Shown here piece by piece: positions 34,931 through 45,313 of a DNA stretch of 64,000 nt. The stretch spans positions 6,209,118 to 6,273,117 of the forward strand of contig NZ_CP089985.1 of the NCBI RefSeq assembly GCF_021390155.1. Direction: 5' to 3'. Each line of letters opens with the position of its first letter. The first letter of the stretch is position 1. Made by a program: the position numbers and the translations under genes. The stretch comes from Pseudomonas sp. HN11 (lineage in GTDB: Bacteria; Pseudomonadota; Gammaproteobacteria; Pseudomonadales; Pseudomonadaceae). Under the pieces are notes generated by a model that ran no database searches, was not told the DNA's origin, and was given only the letters and a program-made list of their open reading frames with translations.

Positions 34931-35863
34931 ATGGATAGCCAAACCCTGATGTTGTTCGGTGGCATCGGCGCGATTCTGGTGCTCGCCTCGCTGATCGGCC
35001 TGATCCTCAAACTGCGCACCCGTGGCACCCCCAATGCGGTGATCGACAACCTCAACGCTCGCATCAACGCCTGGTGGGTGATGGTGGTGGTCATCGGCAT
35101 CGCCTTCTGGCTCGGCACCGGCGCGGTGATCCTGCTGTTCTACGCGGTATCGTTCTACGCCCTGCGCGAATTCCTCACCCTCACCCCCACCCGCCGCAGC
35201 GACTACCCGGCGTTGGTCGCTGCGTTCTACCTGGCGCTGCCGCTGCAATACCTGCTGATCTATTCGGACTGGTACGGGCTGTTCTCGATCTTCATCCCGG
35301 TGTACGTATTCCTGCTGCTGCCGATCCTCGCCTCCTTGGGTGGCGACAGCACGCACTTTCTGGAGCGCGCGTCGAAAGTGCAGTGGGGCCTGATGATTGC
35401 GGTGTTCTGTGTGTCGTTCGTGCCCGCCCTGCTGACCCTCGACATCCCCGGCTACGAAGGCCGCAACCTGCTGCTGATCGCCTACCTGGTGATCGTGGTG
35501 CAGCTGTCGGACGTATTGCAGTACGTGTGTGGGAAGTTGTTCGGCAAGCACAAGATCGCGCCGAACCTGTCACCGTCGAAAACCGTGGAAGGCTTTGTCG
35601 GCGGCATCCTGTTGTCGTCCCTGATCGGCGCGGCACTGTGGTGGACCACGCCATTCAACCCGTGGCAGTCGTTTTTGATTGCTCTACTGATCAACCTGCT
35701 GGGGTTTGCCGGCGGCATCGTGATGTCGGCGATCAAACGCGACCGGGGCGTGAAGGACTGGGGTCACATGATCGAAGGGCACGGCGGGATGTTGGATCGG
35801 TTGGATTCGGTGTGCTTTGCGGCGCCGATTTTCTTTCATCTTGTGCGGTATTGGTGGACGTAA
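34931..35863 (+). CDS. Phosphatidate cytidylyltransferase (CdsA/YnbB-like)
   Basis: 310 aa, eight hydrophobic helices. It forms CDP-diacylglycerol from phosphatidic acid and CTP. The family signature is in the C-terminal third: KIAPNLSPSKTVEGFVGG, then SAIKRDRGVKDWGHMIEGHG and GMLDRLDSV. A start at 34922 overlapping the upstream stop is possible. With the phosphatidyltransferase at the other end of the operon, this provides the CDP-lipid donor, as in the E. coli ynb operon. Confidence 0.9.
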   Translation: MDSQTLMLFGGIGAILVLASLIGLILKLRTRGTPNAVIDNLNARINAWWVMVVVIGIAFWLGTGAVILLFYAVSFYALREFLTLTPTRRSDYPALVAAFYLALPLQYLLIYSDWYGLFSIFIPVYVFLLLPILASLGGDSTHFLERASKVQWGLMIAVFCVSFVPALLTLDIPGYEGRNLLLIAYLVIVVQLSDVLQYVCGKLFGKHKIAPNLSPSKTVEGFVGGILLSSLIGAALWWTTPFNPWQSFLIALLINLLGFAGGIVMSAIKRDRGVKDWGHMIEGHGGMLDRLDSVCFAAPIFFHLVRYWWT

Positions 35864-35899
35864 ATTTTGTTGCCATTAACAATTTGAAAGAATTTGTAA

Positions 35900-36007
35900 G
35901 CCTATAGGCAAACAAAATTATGTGTTTTGTTAGCCTATAGGCTTATTTTTTTATTATTTTGTATGCCTATAGGCTAATATTAATTACGAAATTGATAGCC
36001 TACAGGC
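35900..36007. repeat. Four phased palindromic operator repeats
   Basis: GCCTATAGGC occurs at 35900-35909, 35933-35942 and 35965-35974, and GCCTACAGGC at 35998-36007. Centres are 33, 32 and 33 bp apart, close to three helical turns, so all face one side of the DNA. The AT-rich sequence between is unlike the GC-rich neighbours. They lie just before the start of the regulator gene at 36027 and are likely its binding sites. Confidence 0.8.
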
Positions 36008-36026
36008 TTACAAAGGGTTATTCACC

Positions 36027-36491
36027 ATGAGTGCTTCCAAGCTCTACAAACTGCGCCTTTCTCAGGTAGAACGTGCCATTGAGCCGTTTAATACCCTTAA
36101 AAGTGCGGCTGCTCCGCCAGGCGGTTGGCTGCGGGCTATCCGAGAATCACTAGGCCGCTCATTAAAAACGCAGGCCGAAATTGCCGGCGTATCCTCAGGG
36201 ACGTTGACTAAGTCCGAGCGCTCCGAGGCTGAAGATCGGATATCGCTCGCACAGCTAAGAAAGCTAGCAGCAGCACTGGACTGTGAACTCGTCTACGGCC
36301 TGGTCCCCAAGAAGCCCCTGCACGAAGTCGTCCAAGACCGCGCCGAATTCATGGCGAAGCAAGAAATCCTAGGCGTTGCACATTCCATGAGCTTCGAAGA
36401 CCAACGCCCCTCTGATGCGTTCATCGAACGTCAGATTGATGAACGTCGCAGAGAACTACTCGACGGTTCGTGGGCCCGCCTATGGCAATAG
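36027..36491 (+). CDS. Mobile mystery protein A (Xre-type regulator)
   Basis: 154 aa. A helix-turn-helix domain lies around residues 35-95 (WLRAIRESLGRSLKTQAEIA, GVSSGTLTKSERSE, ISLAQLRKLAAALDCELVYG). Matches the mobile mystery protein A family, always found with protein B. AAAGGG lies 10 bases before the ATG. The last 10 bases overlap the Fic gene, as in toxin-antitoxin pairs. It probably represses its own operon through the phased palindromes upstream. Confidence 0.87.
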   Translation: MSASKLYKLRLSQVERAIEPFNTLKSAAAPPGGWLRAIRESLGRSLKTQAEIAGVSSGTLTKSERSEAEDRISLAQLRKLAAALDCELVYGLVPKKPLHEVVQDRAEFMAKQEILGVAHSMSFEDQRPSDAFIERQIDERRRELLDGSWARLWQ

Positions 36492-37069
36492 AACTGGAAC
36501 TGAAACCAGGCCAAACGCCGCTCGATCCCGACGAAGTCGCTGGCCTGAAACCGAGGCATATCGCCAACCAGGGTGAATTGGATGAATGGGAGGCGCAGAA
36601 CATCCTCAAAGCCTCACGTTGGATAGCGCGGCAAAAAAAACTGGATGTACTGAACGACCATTTCTGCCGTGAGCTTCACCTGAAAATGTTCGACGACACT
36701 TGGAAATGGGCCGGCACCTTCCGCAAATCCGATAAGAATATCGGCTGTGATTGGACGCAGATCGCGGTCAACTTACGGCAGTTGCTCGACAACATGACTT
36801 ACTGGCTGGAACACAATGTCTTCCTGCCAGAAGAGGTTGCCGTGCGCTTTCACCACCGACTTGTTTGGCTATACGCCTTTCCGAATGGCAACGGTAGACA
36901 TGCTCGCCTCATGGCCGACTGCCTGCTGAGGCAATGTGGTCTTGCTCCCTTCTCCTGGGGTCGCGGTAACTTGGTGACCGCTAATGAAGTGCGCCAACGC
37001 TACATCCAAGCGCTTCGCGCTGCCGACAACAATGATTACACGCTACTGTTGACATTCGTGCGCAGTTGA
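36482..37069 (+). CDS. Mobile mystery protein B (Fic domain)
   Basis: 195 aa Fic fold. Fic proteins transfer AMP or related groups to target proteins using a His in HPFxxGNGR. Here the motif is LYAFPNGNGRHARLMAD: the His is Tyr (TAC) and the Pro is Ala, while the phosphate-binding GNGR is intact. The rest of the family pattern (WKWAGTFRKSDKNIG, FHHRLVW) is normal, so the protein may be catalytically inactive or have a shifted activity. Translated from an overlap with the upstream regulator. Confidence 0.85.
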   Translation: MAIELELKPGQTPLDPDEVAGLKPRHIANQGELDEWEAQNILKASRWIARQKKLDVLNDHFCRELHLKMFDDTWKWAGTFRKSDKNIGCDWTQIAVNLRQLLDNMTYWLEHNVFLPEEVAVRFHHRLVWLYAFPNGNGRHARLMADCLLRQCGLAPFSWGRGNLVTANEVRQRYIQALRAADNNDYTLLLTFVRS

Positions 37070-37197
37070 AGCGCCGCTTGAACGGGCAAAGTCTGAAACT
37101 ACGACTCCTACGTCCCGCTTCCCTTTCTTTCGCAGGACATTTCCGAGAGAACCCCAACCACTTGTGCCCTGCCTTTGTCGGTGGCTAGTCTGCGTTC

Positions 37198-37217
37198 GTC
37201 ACTGTCAATTCAGTGAC
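37198..37217 (+). promoter_or_regulatory. Hairpin in the leader of the DUF6124 gene
   Basis: GTCACTG and CAGTGAC form a 7-bp stem around TCAATT, 48 bases before ATG 37265. The following CGGGTTTAGCAGC is part of the leader. No U-run follows, so it is not a simple terminator. A regulatory role is possible but unproven. Confidence 0.35.
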
Positions 37218-37264
37218 CGGGTTTAGCAGCTCGAATGTACATTGGACTACTGGGAGTTATTGAA

Positions 37265-37465
37265 ATGACCAAAGTAAAGTCCAACCCACCCCACCACTTT
37301 TTCACCACCCATCCCGACCTCAGTCTCGAAGACGCCCTGGCTTATGCCTCAGACCTGCTCCACTGTGCCGAGGGGTTGAATGATTCCCCCAAGGCCGCCG
37401 GTTACCTGATGGAAATGGCCAAAGTGATGGTGGATCGTTCACTCGACTGCATGACGCCGCAGTAA
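37265..37465 (+). CDS. DUF6124 family protein
   Basis: 66 aa. Pattern HHFFTTHPDLSLEDALAYAS, DLLHCAE, GYLMEMAKVMVDRSL is typical of a small Pseudomonas family of unknown function. GGGAG lies 9 bases before the ATG. The gene stands alone, with a hairpin in its leader at 37198-37217 and a terminator-like hairpin 8 bases after its stop codon. Confidence 0.75.
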   Translation: MTKVKSNPPHHFFTTHPDLSLEDALAYASDLLHCAEGLNDSPKAAGYLMEMAKVMVDRSLDCMTPQ

Positions 37466-37472
37466 CCCTGTG

Positions 37473-37494
37473 GTGAGCGTGCAAGCCCGCTCAC
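37473..37494. terminator. Hairpin between DUF6124 gene and Lrp gene
   Basis: GTGAGCG and CGCTCAC pair around an 8-base loop, between convergent genes. No T-run on either side, so termination is only suggested by position. Confidence 0.4.
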
Positions 37495-37503
37495 AGAAGG
37501 CGA

Positions 37504-37986
37504 TTAGTTGGGCAAATGCCCCAGCGGTAACGCCCCTGGGGTTTTCACGGTCTGAATCGCGAAGTTGCTGCGAATGTCCCTCACCCCCGGCAGCTTCAGC
37601 AAACTACCCGTGACGAACCGCTCATAGCCGCGCAAATCCGGAACCACCACCTGCAACAGAAAGTCCGACTCCCCCGACACCAGGAACGCCGAGATCACTT
37701 CCGGCAGCGCCGTCACTGCCTCGCGAAAGGCGTTGGCCTCGGTGTCGTTATGCCGCTCCACCTTCACGCCCACGAATACCATCATCCCCAGGCCGACTTC
37801 GTCACGGTCCAGCGTGGCCTGGTAGCCGCGAATCACACCGGCCTCTTCCAGCAGACGCACGCGCCGCAGGCAGGGTGAGGCGGACAGCCCGATCTCATCG
37901 GCCAGTTGTACATTACTCAGGCGGCCGTCGCGTTGCAGGGCTTCAAGAATCTTGCGGTCAAACGCATCGAGTTTAAGGTTTGGCAT
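37504..37986 (-). CDS. Lrp/AsnC family transcriptional regulator
   Basis: 160 aa. N-terminal winged helix (FDRKILEALQRDGRLSNVQL, GLSASPCLRRVRLLEEAGVI) and C-terminal RAM ligand domain (FLVSGESDFLLQVVV, GVRDIRSNFAI). It is divergent from the LysE-type exporter gene, an arrangement in which the regulator usually senses the exported amino acid. The start at 37986 removes an unlikely upstream extension. Confidence 0.92.
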   Translation of the reverse strand: MPNLKLDAFDRKILEALQRDGRLSNVQLADEIGLSASPCLRRVRLLEEAGVIRGYQATLDRDEVGLGMMVFVGVKVERHNDTEANAFREAVTALPEVISAFLVSGESDFLLQVVVPDLRGYERFVTGSLLKLPGVRDIRSNFAIQTVKTPGALPLGHLPN

Positions 37987-38112
37987 AAGTGAACGGTCAA
38001 TAAGGTTATCAATGGCAGAGAATGCCAAGAATAGACGATTCTCTGGCTGACTACGCAAGCACCTGCGCCACCTTTCGGCCCTAGAATTGGCCAACACACA
38101 AGGGGGTGAGAC

Positions 38113-38742
38113 ATGACGGAACTCTGGTTATTCCTGGTGGCATTGTCGGTGGCGTATCTGTTGCCCGGGCCGGACATGATCCTGCTGCTGCAGACCGGAG
38201 CGCGCCAGGGCAAGGCCTTGGCGCTGACCACGGCGATTGGCTTGGGACTGGCCCGCGCCTGCCATGTGGCGTTGGCGGGCATGGGGTTGGCGACCTTGTT
38301 CAAGGTGGCGCCGTGGACCTTTGATGCAGTGCGCCTGGGTGGCGCGGCCTATCTGTTGTGGCTGGGTATTCAATGCCTGCGCGCGAATATGCTGCCGTTC
38401 CTGGATACAGCACACACCACACTGGCAGCCCATGCCTGGCGTGCAGCACTGCAACGCGGCTTGCTGACCAACCTGCTCAACCCCAAGGCGCTGCTGTTCT
38501 GCTCGGTCCTGTTGCCGCAGTTCATCAACCCGCAAGCGGGGCCGGTGGCGGCACAATTCGCGCTGCTGGGCGTGATCCTGGTGGTCGTCGGTTTCGTCTT
38601 CGATTGCTGCTACGCCCTGGCCGGTGCGCGCATCGGCCAGTGGCTGGCGCGCAATCGCTCAGCACAACGCATGCAGCAGTGGTTATTCGGCAGCCTGTTG
38701 ATCGGTTTTGCGGTGCGTCTCACTTTTGTGCAACACGCCTGA
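38113..38742 (+). CDS. LysE family amino acid exporter
   Basis: 209 aa, five to six membrane helices. The LysE/RhtB signature is at the N-terminus (SVAYLLPGPDMILLLQTGARQGKALA), followed by GLGLARACHVALAGMG and LLTNLLNPKALLFCSVLLPQ. The substrate is probably one or more amino acids. GGGGTGAG precedes the ATG. It is divergent from the Lrp-type regulator, which likely controls it. Confidence 0.92.
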   Translation: MTELWLFLVALSVAYLLPGPDMILLLQTGARQGKALALTTAIGLGLARACHVALAGMGLATLFKVAPWTFDAVRLGGAAYLLWLGIQCLRANMLPFLDTAHTTLAAHAWRAALQRGLLTNLLNPKALLFCSVLLPQFINPQAGPVAAQFALLGVILVVVGFVFDCCYALAGARIGQWLARNRSAQRMQQWLFGSLLIGFAVRLTFVQHA

Positions 38743-38790
38743 CGAGGGCATTTCGGCTGTGCATCAGCGACGTTAAGTAGCTCACCGAAA

Positions 38791-39159
38791 TCAATCGGAC
38801 ACGAGTTCCACATAACGGGACTCGCCGCCACCCGTCGCACCAGCCAACCAGCCCCATGAGAACGCAAGCGTCGTCAGCCCGATCTCATCCACGCCAACGG
38901 TGCCACGAGACCAACCCGCCAACAGTTCACCTTCCGTCGTCAGGCACTGGTACAGCAATTCGATGGTGTCGGGACCTGTAACACGCCCGACCTGCTGCCC
39001 GTTGCGAATCCGCCCGCCCTGGTAAGTGCTCGAGATAGCATGGCCCTCGACCTGATAATGAAACACCGTGCCGGCCCCGGAAAGACCTTGGGTGTTGTTT
39101 GCGACGACAAACCGGCGATGGTGCAAACGCTCGCTGATCTGGGAGAAGGGAGATTGCAT
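38791..39159 (-). CDS. Small hypothetical protein
   Basis: 122 aa, no signal peptide or membrane helix. Pattern RRFVVANNTQGLSGAGTVFHYQ, AISSTYQGGRIRNGQQVGRV and ELLYQCLTTEGELLAG resembles a small beta-rich family that databases often mislabel as N-acetylglutamate synthase; no such activity is implied. AGGAT near the start serves as ribosome site. A long inverted repeat separates it from glmS. Confidence 0.65.
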   Translation of the reverse strand: MQSPFSQISERLHHRRFVVANNTQGLSGAGTVFHYQVEGHAISSTYQGGRIRNGQQVGRVTGPDTIELLYQCLTTEGELLAGWSRGTVGVDEIGLTTLAFSWGWLAGATGGGESRYVELVSD

Positions 39160-39178
39160 GGGTGTCGAATCCTTTCAT

Positions 39179-39213
39179 CGTATCCTGGAGGCCCGACGGG
39201 CCTCCAGGATACG
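39179..39213. terminator. Perfect 17-bp inverted repeat after glmS
   Basis: CGTATCCTGGAGGCCCG (39179-39195) and its exact complement (39197-39213) flank a single base. It starts 6 bases past the glmS stop on the minus strand. The stem is very stable but lacks a U-run, so it may be a terminator or RNA-stabilising hairpin. Confidence 0.6.
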
Positions 39214-39218
39214 GCGTA

Positions 39219-41051
39219 TTACTCCACCGTCACCGACTTCGCCAGGTTGCGCGGCTGGTCTACGTCGGTGCCCTTGAGCACGGCCACGTAGTACGAAAGC
39301 AACTGAAGCGGAATGGTGTAGAGGATCGGCGACAGGGTGTCGTTGATGTGCGGCATATTGATGACGTGAGTGCCTTCACCGTTGGTCATGCCGGCTTTCT
39401 CATCGGCAAACACCACCAGTTGGCCCCCACGGGCTCGTACTTCCTGCAAGTTGGACTTTAGTTTTTCCAACAGTTCGTTGTTTGGCGCCACGGTGACCAC
39501 TGGCATGTCGTCATCCACTAGGGCCAATGGGCCATGTTTGAGCTCGCCGGCCGGGTAAGCTTCGGCGTGGATGTACGAGATTTCCTTGAGCTTGAGCGAG
39601 CCTTCCATCGCCACCGGGTATTGCGCGCCGCGGCCGAGGAACAGGGTGTGGTTCTTGTCGGCGAACAGCTCGGCGACTTTTTCGACGGTGCTGTCCATGG
39701 CCAGGGCTTCACCCAGACGAGTTGGCAGGCGGCGCAGTTCTTCGACCAGCATGGCTTCGACGCCGTCGGCCAGGGTGCCACGCACTTGACCGAGGGACAG
39801 GGTCAGCAGTAACAGGCCGACAAGCTGGGTGGTAAAGGCTTTGGTGGATGCTACGCCGATTTCGCGACCGGCCTGGGTCAGCAGGGTCAGGTCGGACTCA
39901 CGCACCAGGGAGCTGATGCTGACGTTGCAGATTGCCAGGCTGGCCAGGAAGCCCAGTTCCTTGGCGTTGCGCAGTGCGGCCAGGGTGTCGGCGGTTTCGC
40001 CGGACTGGGAGATGGTCACGAACAGGGTGTCGGGCTGCACCACCACCTTGCGGTAGCGGAACTCACTGGCGACTTCCACCTGGCACGGGATACCGGCCAG
40101 TTCTTCCAGCCAGTAACGGGCAACCATACCGGCGTGGTAGCTGGTGCCGCAGGCCACGATTTGCACATTGCGCACTTTGGCAAACAGTTCGGCAGCTTGT
40201 GGGCCGAAGGCATTGACCAACACCTGGTTCTGACTCAGGCGACCTTCCAGGGTGCGTTGCACCACGGCTGGCTGCTCGTGGATTTCCTTGAGCATGAAGT
40301 GGCGGTATTCGCCTTTGTCGGCGGCTTCGGCACCGTCGCGGTATTGCACGGCTTCGCGCTCGACGGAGTTACCGTTAACGTCCCAGATCGCTACGCTTTC
40401 GCGGCGGATGTCAGCAATATCACCTTCTTCCAGGTACATGAAACGGTCGGTGACCTGGCGCAGGGCCAATTGGTCGGAGGCGAGAAAGTTTTCGCCGAGG
40501 CCCAAGCCGATCACCAGTGGGCTGCCACTGCGAGCAGCGACTACGCGGTCCGGTTGGCTGGCGCTGACCACGGCCAGGCCGTAGGCGCCGTGCAGCTCCT
40601 TGACCGTGGCCTTAAGGGCGGTGGTCAAGTCGCTGTGGTCCTTGAGCTTGTGGTTGAGCAAGTGGGCGATGACTTCGGTATCGGTGTCCGAGGTGAACAC
40701 GTAGCCCTGGCCCTTGAGGTGTTCGCGCAGCACTTCGTGGTTTTCGATAATGCCGTTGTGCACCACGGCCAAGTCACCGGAGAAGTGCGGGTGGGCATTG
40801 CGTTCGCACGGTGCACCGTGGGTGGCCCAGCGGGTGTGGGCGATACCCAAACGGCCAACCAGCGGCTCGCCGGCCAGGGCCTGCTCCAACTCGCTGACTT
40901 TACCCGGACGGCGCATGCGCTCCAGCTTACCGGCGTTGGTGAAGACGGCCACACCGGCGCTGTCATAGCCGCGGTATTCCAGGCGCTTGAGGCCTTCGAT
41001 CAAAATCGGGGTGATGTTGCGTTCAGCGACTGCGCCTACGATGCCACACAT
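39219..41051 (-). CDS. glmS: Glucosamine-6-phosphate synthase GlmS
   Basis: 610 aa. It makes glucosamine-6-phosphate from fructose-6-phosphate and glutamine for peptidoglycan and LPS. The N-terminal glutaminase begins [12 protein letters not shown] with catalytic Cys2; [10 protein letters not shown] follows. Two SIS domains form the isomerase part ([20 protein letters not shown]; the C-terminal end LAKSVTVE). It is followed by the inverted repeat and lies 10 bases after the DeoR gene. Confidence 0.97.
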   Translation of the reverse strand: MCGIVGAVAERNITPILIEGLKRLEYRGYDSAGVAVFTNAGKLERMRRPGKVSELEQALAGEPLVGRLGIAHTRWATHGAPCERNAHPHFSGDLAVVHNGIIENHEVLREHLKGQGYVFTSDTDTEVIAHLLNHKLKDHSDLTTALKATVKELHGAYGLAVVSASQPDRVVAARSGSPLVIGLGLGENFLASDQLALRQVTDRFMYLEEGDIADIRRESVAIWDVNGNSVEREAVQYRDGAEAADKGEYRHFMLKEIHEQPAVVQRTLEGRLSQNQVLVNAFGPQAAELFAKVRNVQIVACGTSYHAGMVARYWLEELAGIPCQVEVASEFRYRKVVVQPDTLFVTISQSGETADTLAALRNAKELGFLASLAICNVSISSLVRESDLTLLTQAGREIGVASTKAFTTQLVGLLLLTLSLGQVRGTLADGVEAMLVEELRRLPTRLGEALAMDSTVEKVAELFADKNHTLFLGRGAQYPVAMEGSLKLKEISYIHAEAYPAGELKHGPLALVDDDMPVVTVAPNNELLEKLKSNLQEVRARGGQLVVFADEKAGMTNGEGTHVINMPHINDTLSPILYTIPLQLLSYYVAVLKGTDVDQPRNLAKSVTVE

Positions 41052-41061
41052 GGTGTTTCTC

Positions 41062-41829
41062 CTAGATGATTGCCGCGCATATCAGCGTAATGCCGCGGGC
41101 TTGGATCTGGTCGCGGGCCTCAAGCGGCAGGCGATCATCGGTGATAAGGGTATGGACGCTGCTCCAGGGCAGTTCCAGGTTGGGAATCTTGCGGCCGATC
41201 TTGTCGGACTCGACCATCACCACGACTTCACGGGCGACCTCTGCCATGACGCGGCTCAGGCCCAGTAATTCGTTGAAGGTGGTGGTGCCGCGCTGCAGGT
41301 CGATACCATCGGCCCCGATAAACAACTGGTCAAAGTCATAGGACCGCAGCACTTGCTCGGCCACCTGCCCTTGGAACGAGTCCGAATGCGGGTCCCAGGT
41401 GCCGCCGGTCATCAACAGCACGGGCTCATGTTCCAGTTCGCTCAAAGCGCTGGCGACGTGCAGGGAGTTGGTCATCACCACCAGGCCCGGCTGGTGGCCC
41501 AATTCGGGGATCATGGCGGCGGTGGTGCTGCCGCTGTCGATGATGATGCGAGCGTGTTCGCGCAAGCGCGTCACTGCGGCACGCGCGATGGCACGCTTGT
41601 ACACCGAAATGGGCTGGGCAGCGTCGCCTACAAGTTCCTGAGGCATGGTGATGGCGCCACCGTAGCGGCGAAGCAGCAGGCCGTTGCTTTCCAAGGCCGC
41701 CAGGTCCTTGCGGATCGTGACTTCCGAGGTTTCGAAACGCTTGGCCAATTCGTCCACGCTGACTTCGCCCTGTTCATTGAGCAAGGTCAGGATGTTGTGG
41801 CGCCGCTGGGGGGTATTTCGTTTCGACAT
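41062..41829 (-). CDS. glmR: DeoR family regulator of glmS (GlmR-like)
   Basis: 255 aa. N-terminal DeoR helix-turn-helix ([46 protein letters not shown]) and C-terminal sugar-phosphate sensing domain ([24 protein letters not shown]). Position just before glmS is typical of Pseudomonas glmR, which adjusts glucosamine-6-phosphate synthesis. It is 10 bases from glmS, so they share a transcript. Confidence 0.88.
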   Translation of the reverse strand: MSKRNTPQRRHNILTLLNEQGEVSVDELAKRFETSEVTIRKDLAALESNGLLLRRYGGAITMPQELVGDAAQPISVYKRAIARAAVTRLREHARIIIDSGSTTAAMIPELGHQPGLVVMTNSLHVASALSELEHEPVLLMTGGTWDPHSDSFQGQVAEQVLRSYDFDQLFIGADGIDLQRGTTTFNELLGLSRVMAEVAREVVVMVESDKIGRKIPNLELPWSSVHTLITDDRLPLEARDQIQARGITLICAAII

Positions 41830-41911
41830 TTTGACTAAAAGTTTCGTTTCGAAAGATAACGAAGGGAATCAAAACCTATTCGGGGAAAATCGTCAATACG
41901 CGGCTATAAAA

Positions 41912-41940
41912 AAACCTGTTGGTGATGAGCCAACAGGTTT
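41912..41940 (-). terminator. Rho-independent terminator of glmU
   Basis: On the minus strand AAACCTGTTGG and CCAACAGGTTT pair around a 7-base loop, followed by a run of seven T. It begins 17 bases after the glmU stop. Confidence 0.92.
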
Positions 41941-41957
41941 CAGTGACTGTGGATAAC

Positions 41958-43325
41958 TCAGGGCTTTTTGATTTTGACCGGGCGCTTCCAGCCGTCGATG
42001 TTACGTTGGCGGGCTCGCGCTACCGCCAGTTGAGACTTATCCACATCCTGGTTGATGGTTGAGCCCGCTGCCGTGTTCGAGCCGTCACCAATAGATACAG
42101 GCGCAATCAGTGAATTATTGGAGCCGATAAATACGTCTTCACCAATAATCGTCTGGTACTTGTTCGCGCCATCGTAGTTACACGTAATGGCACCGGCGCC
42201 AATGTTGCTGCGAGCCCCAATCACCGCATCACCGAGGTAGGCCAAGTGGCCGGCCTTCGCATCGTCACCCATTTTGGCGTTTTTCAGCTCGACGAAATTG
42301 CCAACGTGCGCCCTGGCGCCCATTACGGTTCCCGGACGCAGGCGCGCAAATGGACCCGCATCACTGCCCTCGCCCATCACCGCGCCGTCCAAGTGACTGT
42401 TGGCCTTGACCACCACGCCTTTATGCAGGGTGCAGTCCTTGATCACGCAGTTAGGGCCAATCACCACGTCGTCTTCGATGATCACGCGGCCTTCGAGGAT
42501 CACATTGATGTCGATCAGCACATCGCGCCCAACGGTCACTTCACCCCGTACATCGAAGCGTGCCGGATCGCGCAGCGTCACGCCCTGGGCCATCAGGCGG
42601 CGACCCTCACGCAATTGGTAGTGACGCTCCAGTTCGGCGAGTTGCTTGCGGTCGTTGGCGCCCTGCACTTCCATCGGATCGTGGGGTTGCTCGGTGGCGA
42701 CCAACAGGCCGTCACTTACCGCCATCTCGATGACATCGGTAAGGTAGTACTCGCCCTGGGCGTTATTGTTGGACAGGCGGCTCATCCAATCCGCGAGCTT
42801 ATTGGCAGGCACAGCAAGAATACCGGTGTTGCCTTCGGTGATGGCGCGCTGGGCTTCGCTGGCATCCTTGTGCTCAACGATAGCTGCAACCTTGCCATCG
42901 GCGTTACGCACGATGCGTCCGTAGCCGGTGGGATCGTCAAGTTCAACGGTCAACAGTCCCATCTGGCCAGGGACTACGTGCTTGAGCAGGCGTTGCAGGG
43001 TTTCGACTTCGATCAGAGGCACGTCGCCGTAGAGGATCAGTACGGTATCGGCGGTGATGAAGGGCACGGCTTGCGCGGTGGCATGACCGGTGCCCAGCTG
43101 TTTGTCCTGCAATACGAAATTCAGGTCGTCCGCGGTCAATCGCTCACGCACCACATCTGCACCATGGCCAATCACCACGTGAATGCGCTGTGGGGCGAGC
43201 TGACGGGCGCTGTGGATAACATGGCCCAGCATGGAGTTGCCGGCAACCGGGTGCAGCACCTTGGGCAGGGCCGAACGCATGCGGGTGCCCTGGCCTGCGG
43301 CGAGAATGACGATTTCAAGAGACAT
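41958..43325 (-). CDS. glmU: Bifunctional UDP-GlcNAc pyrophosphorylase/GlcN-1-P acetyltransferase GlmU
   Basis: 455 aa. It acetylates glucosamine-1-phosphate and then forms UDP-GlcNAc. The N-terminal uridyltransferase has [19 protein letters not shown]; the C-terminal left-handed beta-helix acetyltransferase includes [20 protein letters not shown] and [14 protein letters not shown]. It is leftward, downstream of the atp operon's terminator, and ends in its own strong terminator. Confidence 0.97.
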   Translation of the reverse strand: MSLEIVILAAGQGTRMRSALPKVLHPVAGNSMLGHVIHSARQLAPQRIHVVIGHGADVVRERLTADDLNFVLQDKQLGTGHATAQAVPFITADTVLILYGDVPLIEVETLQRLLKHVVPGQMGLLTVELDDPTGYGRIVRNADGKVAAIVEHKDASEAQRAITEGNTGILAVPANKLADWMSRLSNNNAQGEYYLTDVIEMAVSDGLLVATEQPHDPMEVQGANDRKQLAELERHYQLREGRRLMAQGVTLRDPARFDVRGEVTVGRDVLIDINVILEGRVIIEDDVVIGPNCVIKDCTLHKGVVVKANSHLDGAVMGEGSDAGPFARLRPGTVMGARAHVGNFVELKNAKMGDDAKAGHLAYLGDAVIGARSNIGAGAITCNYDGANKYQTIIGEDVFIGSNNSLIAPVSIGDGSNTAAGSTINQDVDKSQLAVARARQRNIDGWKRPVKIKKP

Positions 43326-43385
43326 GAGTGGCTACCAATCCTGGGCGGTCCGGCTTCAGACCAGAGAAGTGTTTTGCTGAAAAAG

Positions 43386-43413
43386 AAAAAGGGTAGCCGA
43401 GGCTACCCTTTTT
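43386..43413. terminator. Terminator of the atp operon
   Basis: AAAAAGGGTAGCC and GGCTACCCTTTTT form a 13-bp stem with a 2-base centre, followed by a T-rich tract on the minus strand, 36 bases after the atpC stop. Confidence 0.9.
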
Positions 43414-43448
43414 AATCAATCTCGCATGAAGCATGACGGCGAGGCCGC

Positions 43449-43865
43449 TTACTTCTTGCGGATCTGCTGGAGCGTGCGCAGCTGAGCTGCAGCCTCGGCC
43501 AGACGTACAGCAGCAGCGCTGTAGTCGAAGTCCGCACCCTTTTCGTTCAGGGCCTTCTCAGCAGCCTTGACGGCTTCCTGAGCGGAGGCTTCATCCAGGT
43601 CGCCAGCACGTTGCACGGTGTCGGCAAGTACCTTGACCATGTTCGGCTGAACCTCGAGGAAACCACCAGAGATGTAAAACACCTCCTTTTCCCCGCCTTG
43701 CTTGGTCAGAGTGATCGGACCTGGCTTCAAGCTGGTGATCAACGGCGCGTGACCCATGGCAATACCAAGGTCACCGAGTTCGCCGTGTGCAATCACCATC
43801 TCTACCAGACCGGAGAAGATTTCCCCTTCCGCGCTGACGATATCGCAATGGACTGTCATAGCCAT
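43449..43865 (-). CDS. atpC: ATP synthase epsilon subunit
   Basis: 138 aa. N-terminal beta-sandwich ([54 protein letters not shown]) and a C-terminal two-helix hairpin. It connects gamma to the c-ring and can inhibit ATP hydrolysis. GAGG precedes the ATG by 7 bases. Last gene of the atp operon. Confidence 0.96.
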   Translation of the reverse strand: MAMTVHCDIVSAEGEIFSGLVEMVIAHGELGDLGIAMGHAPLITSLKPGPITLTKQGGEKEVFYISGGFLEVQPNMVKVLADTVQRAGDLDEASAQEAVKAAEKALNEKGADFDYSAAAVRLAEAAAQLRTLQQIRKK

Positions 43866-43909
43866 CTGATTGCCTCAACCTGATGAGCGCCCGTTTCCGG
43901 GCGCCTGGA

Positions 43910-45313
<1,404 letters not shown>

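Noticed and set aside
35900..36007. Possible short CRISPR array
   Set aside because: Four 10-bp palindromes with 22-23 bp AT-rich gaps, no cas genes, repeats too short; better explained as operators.
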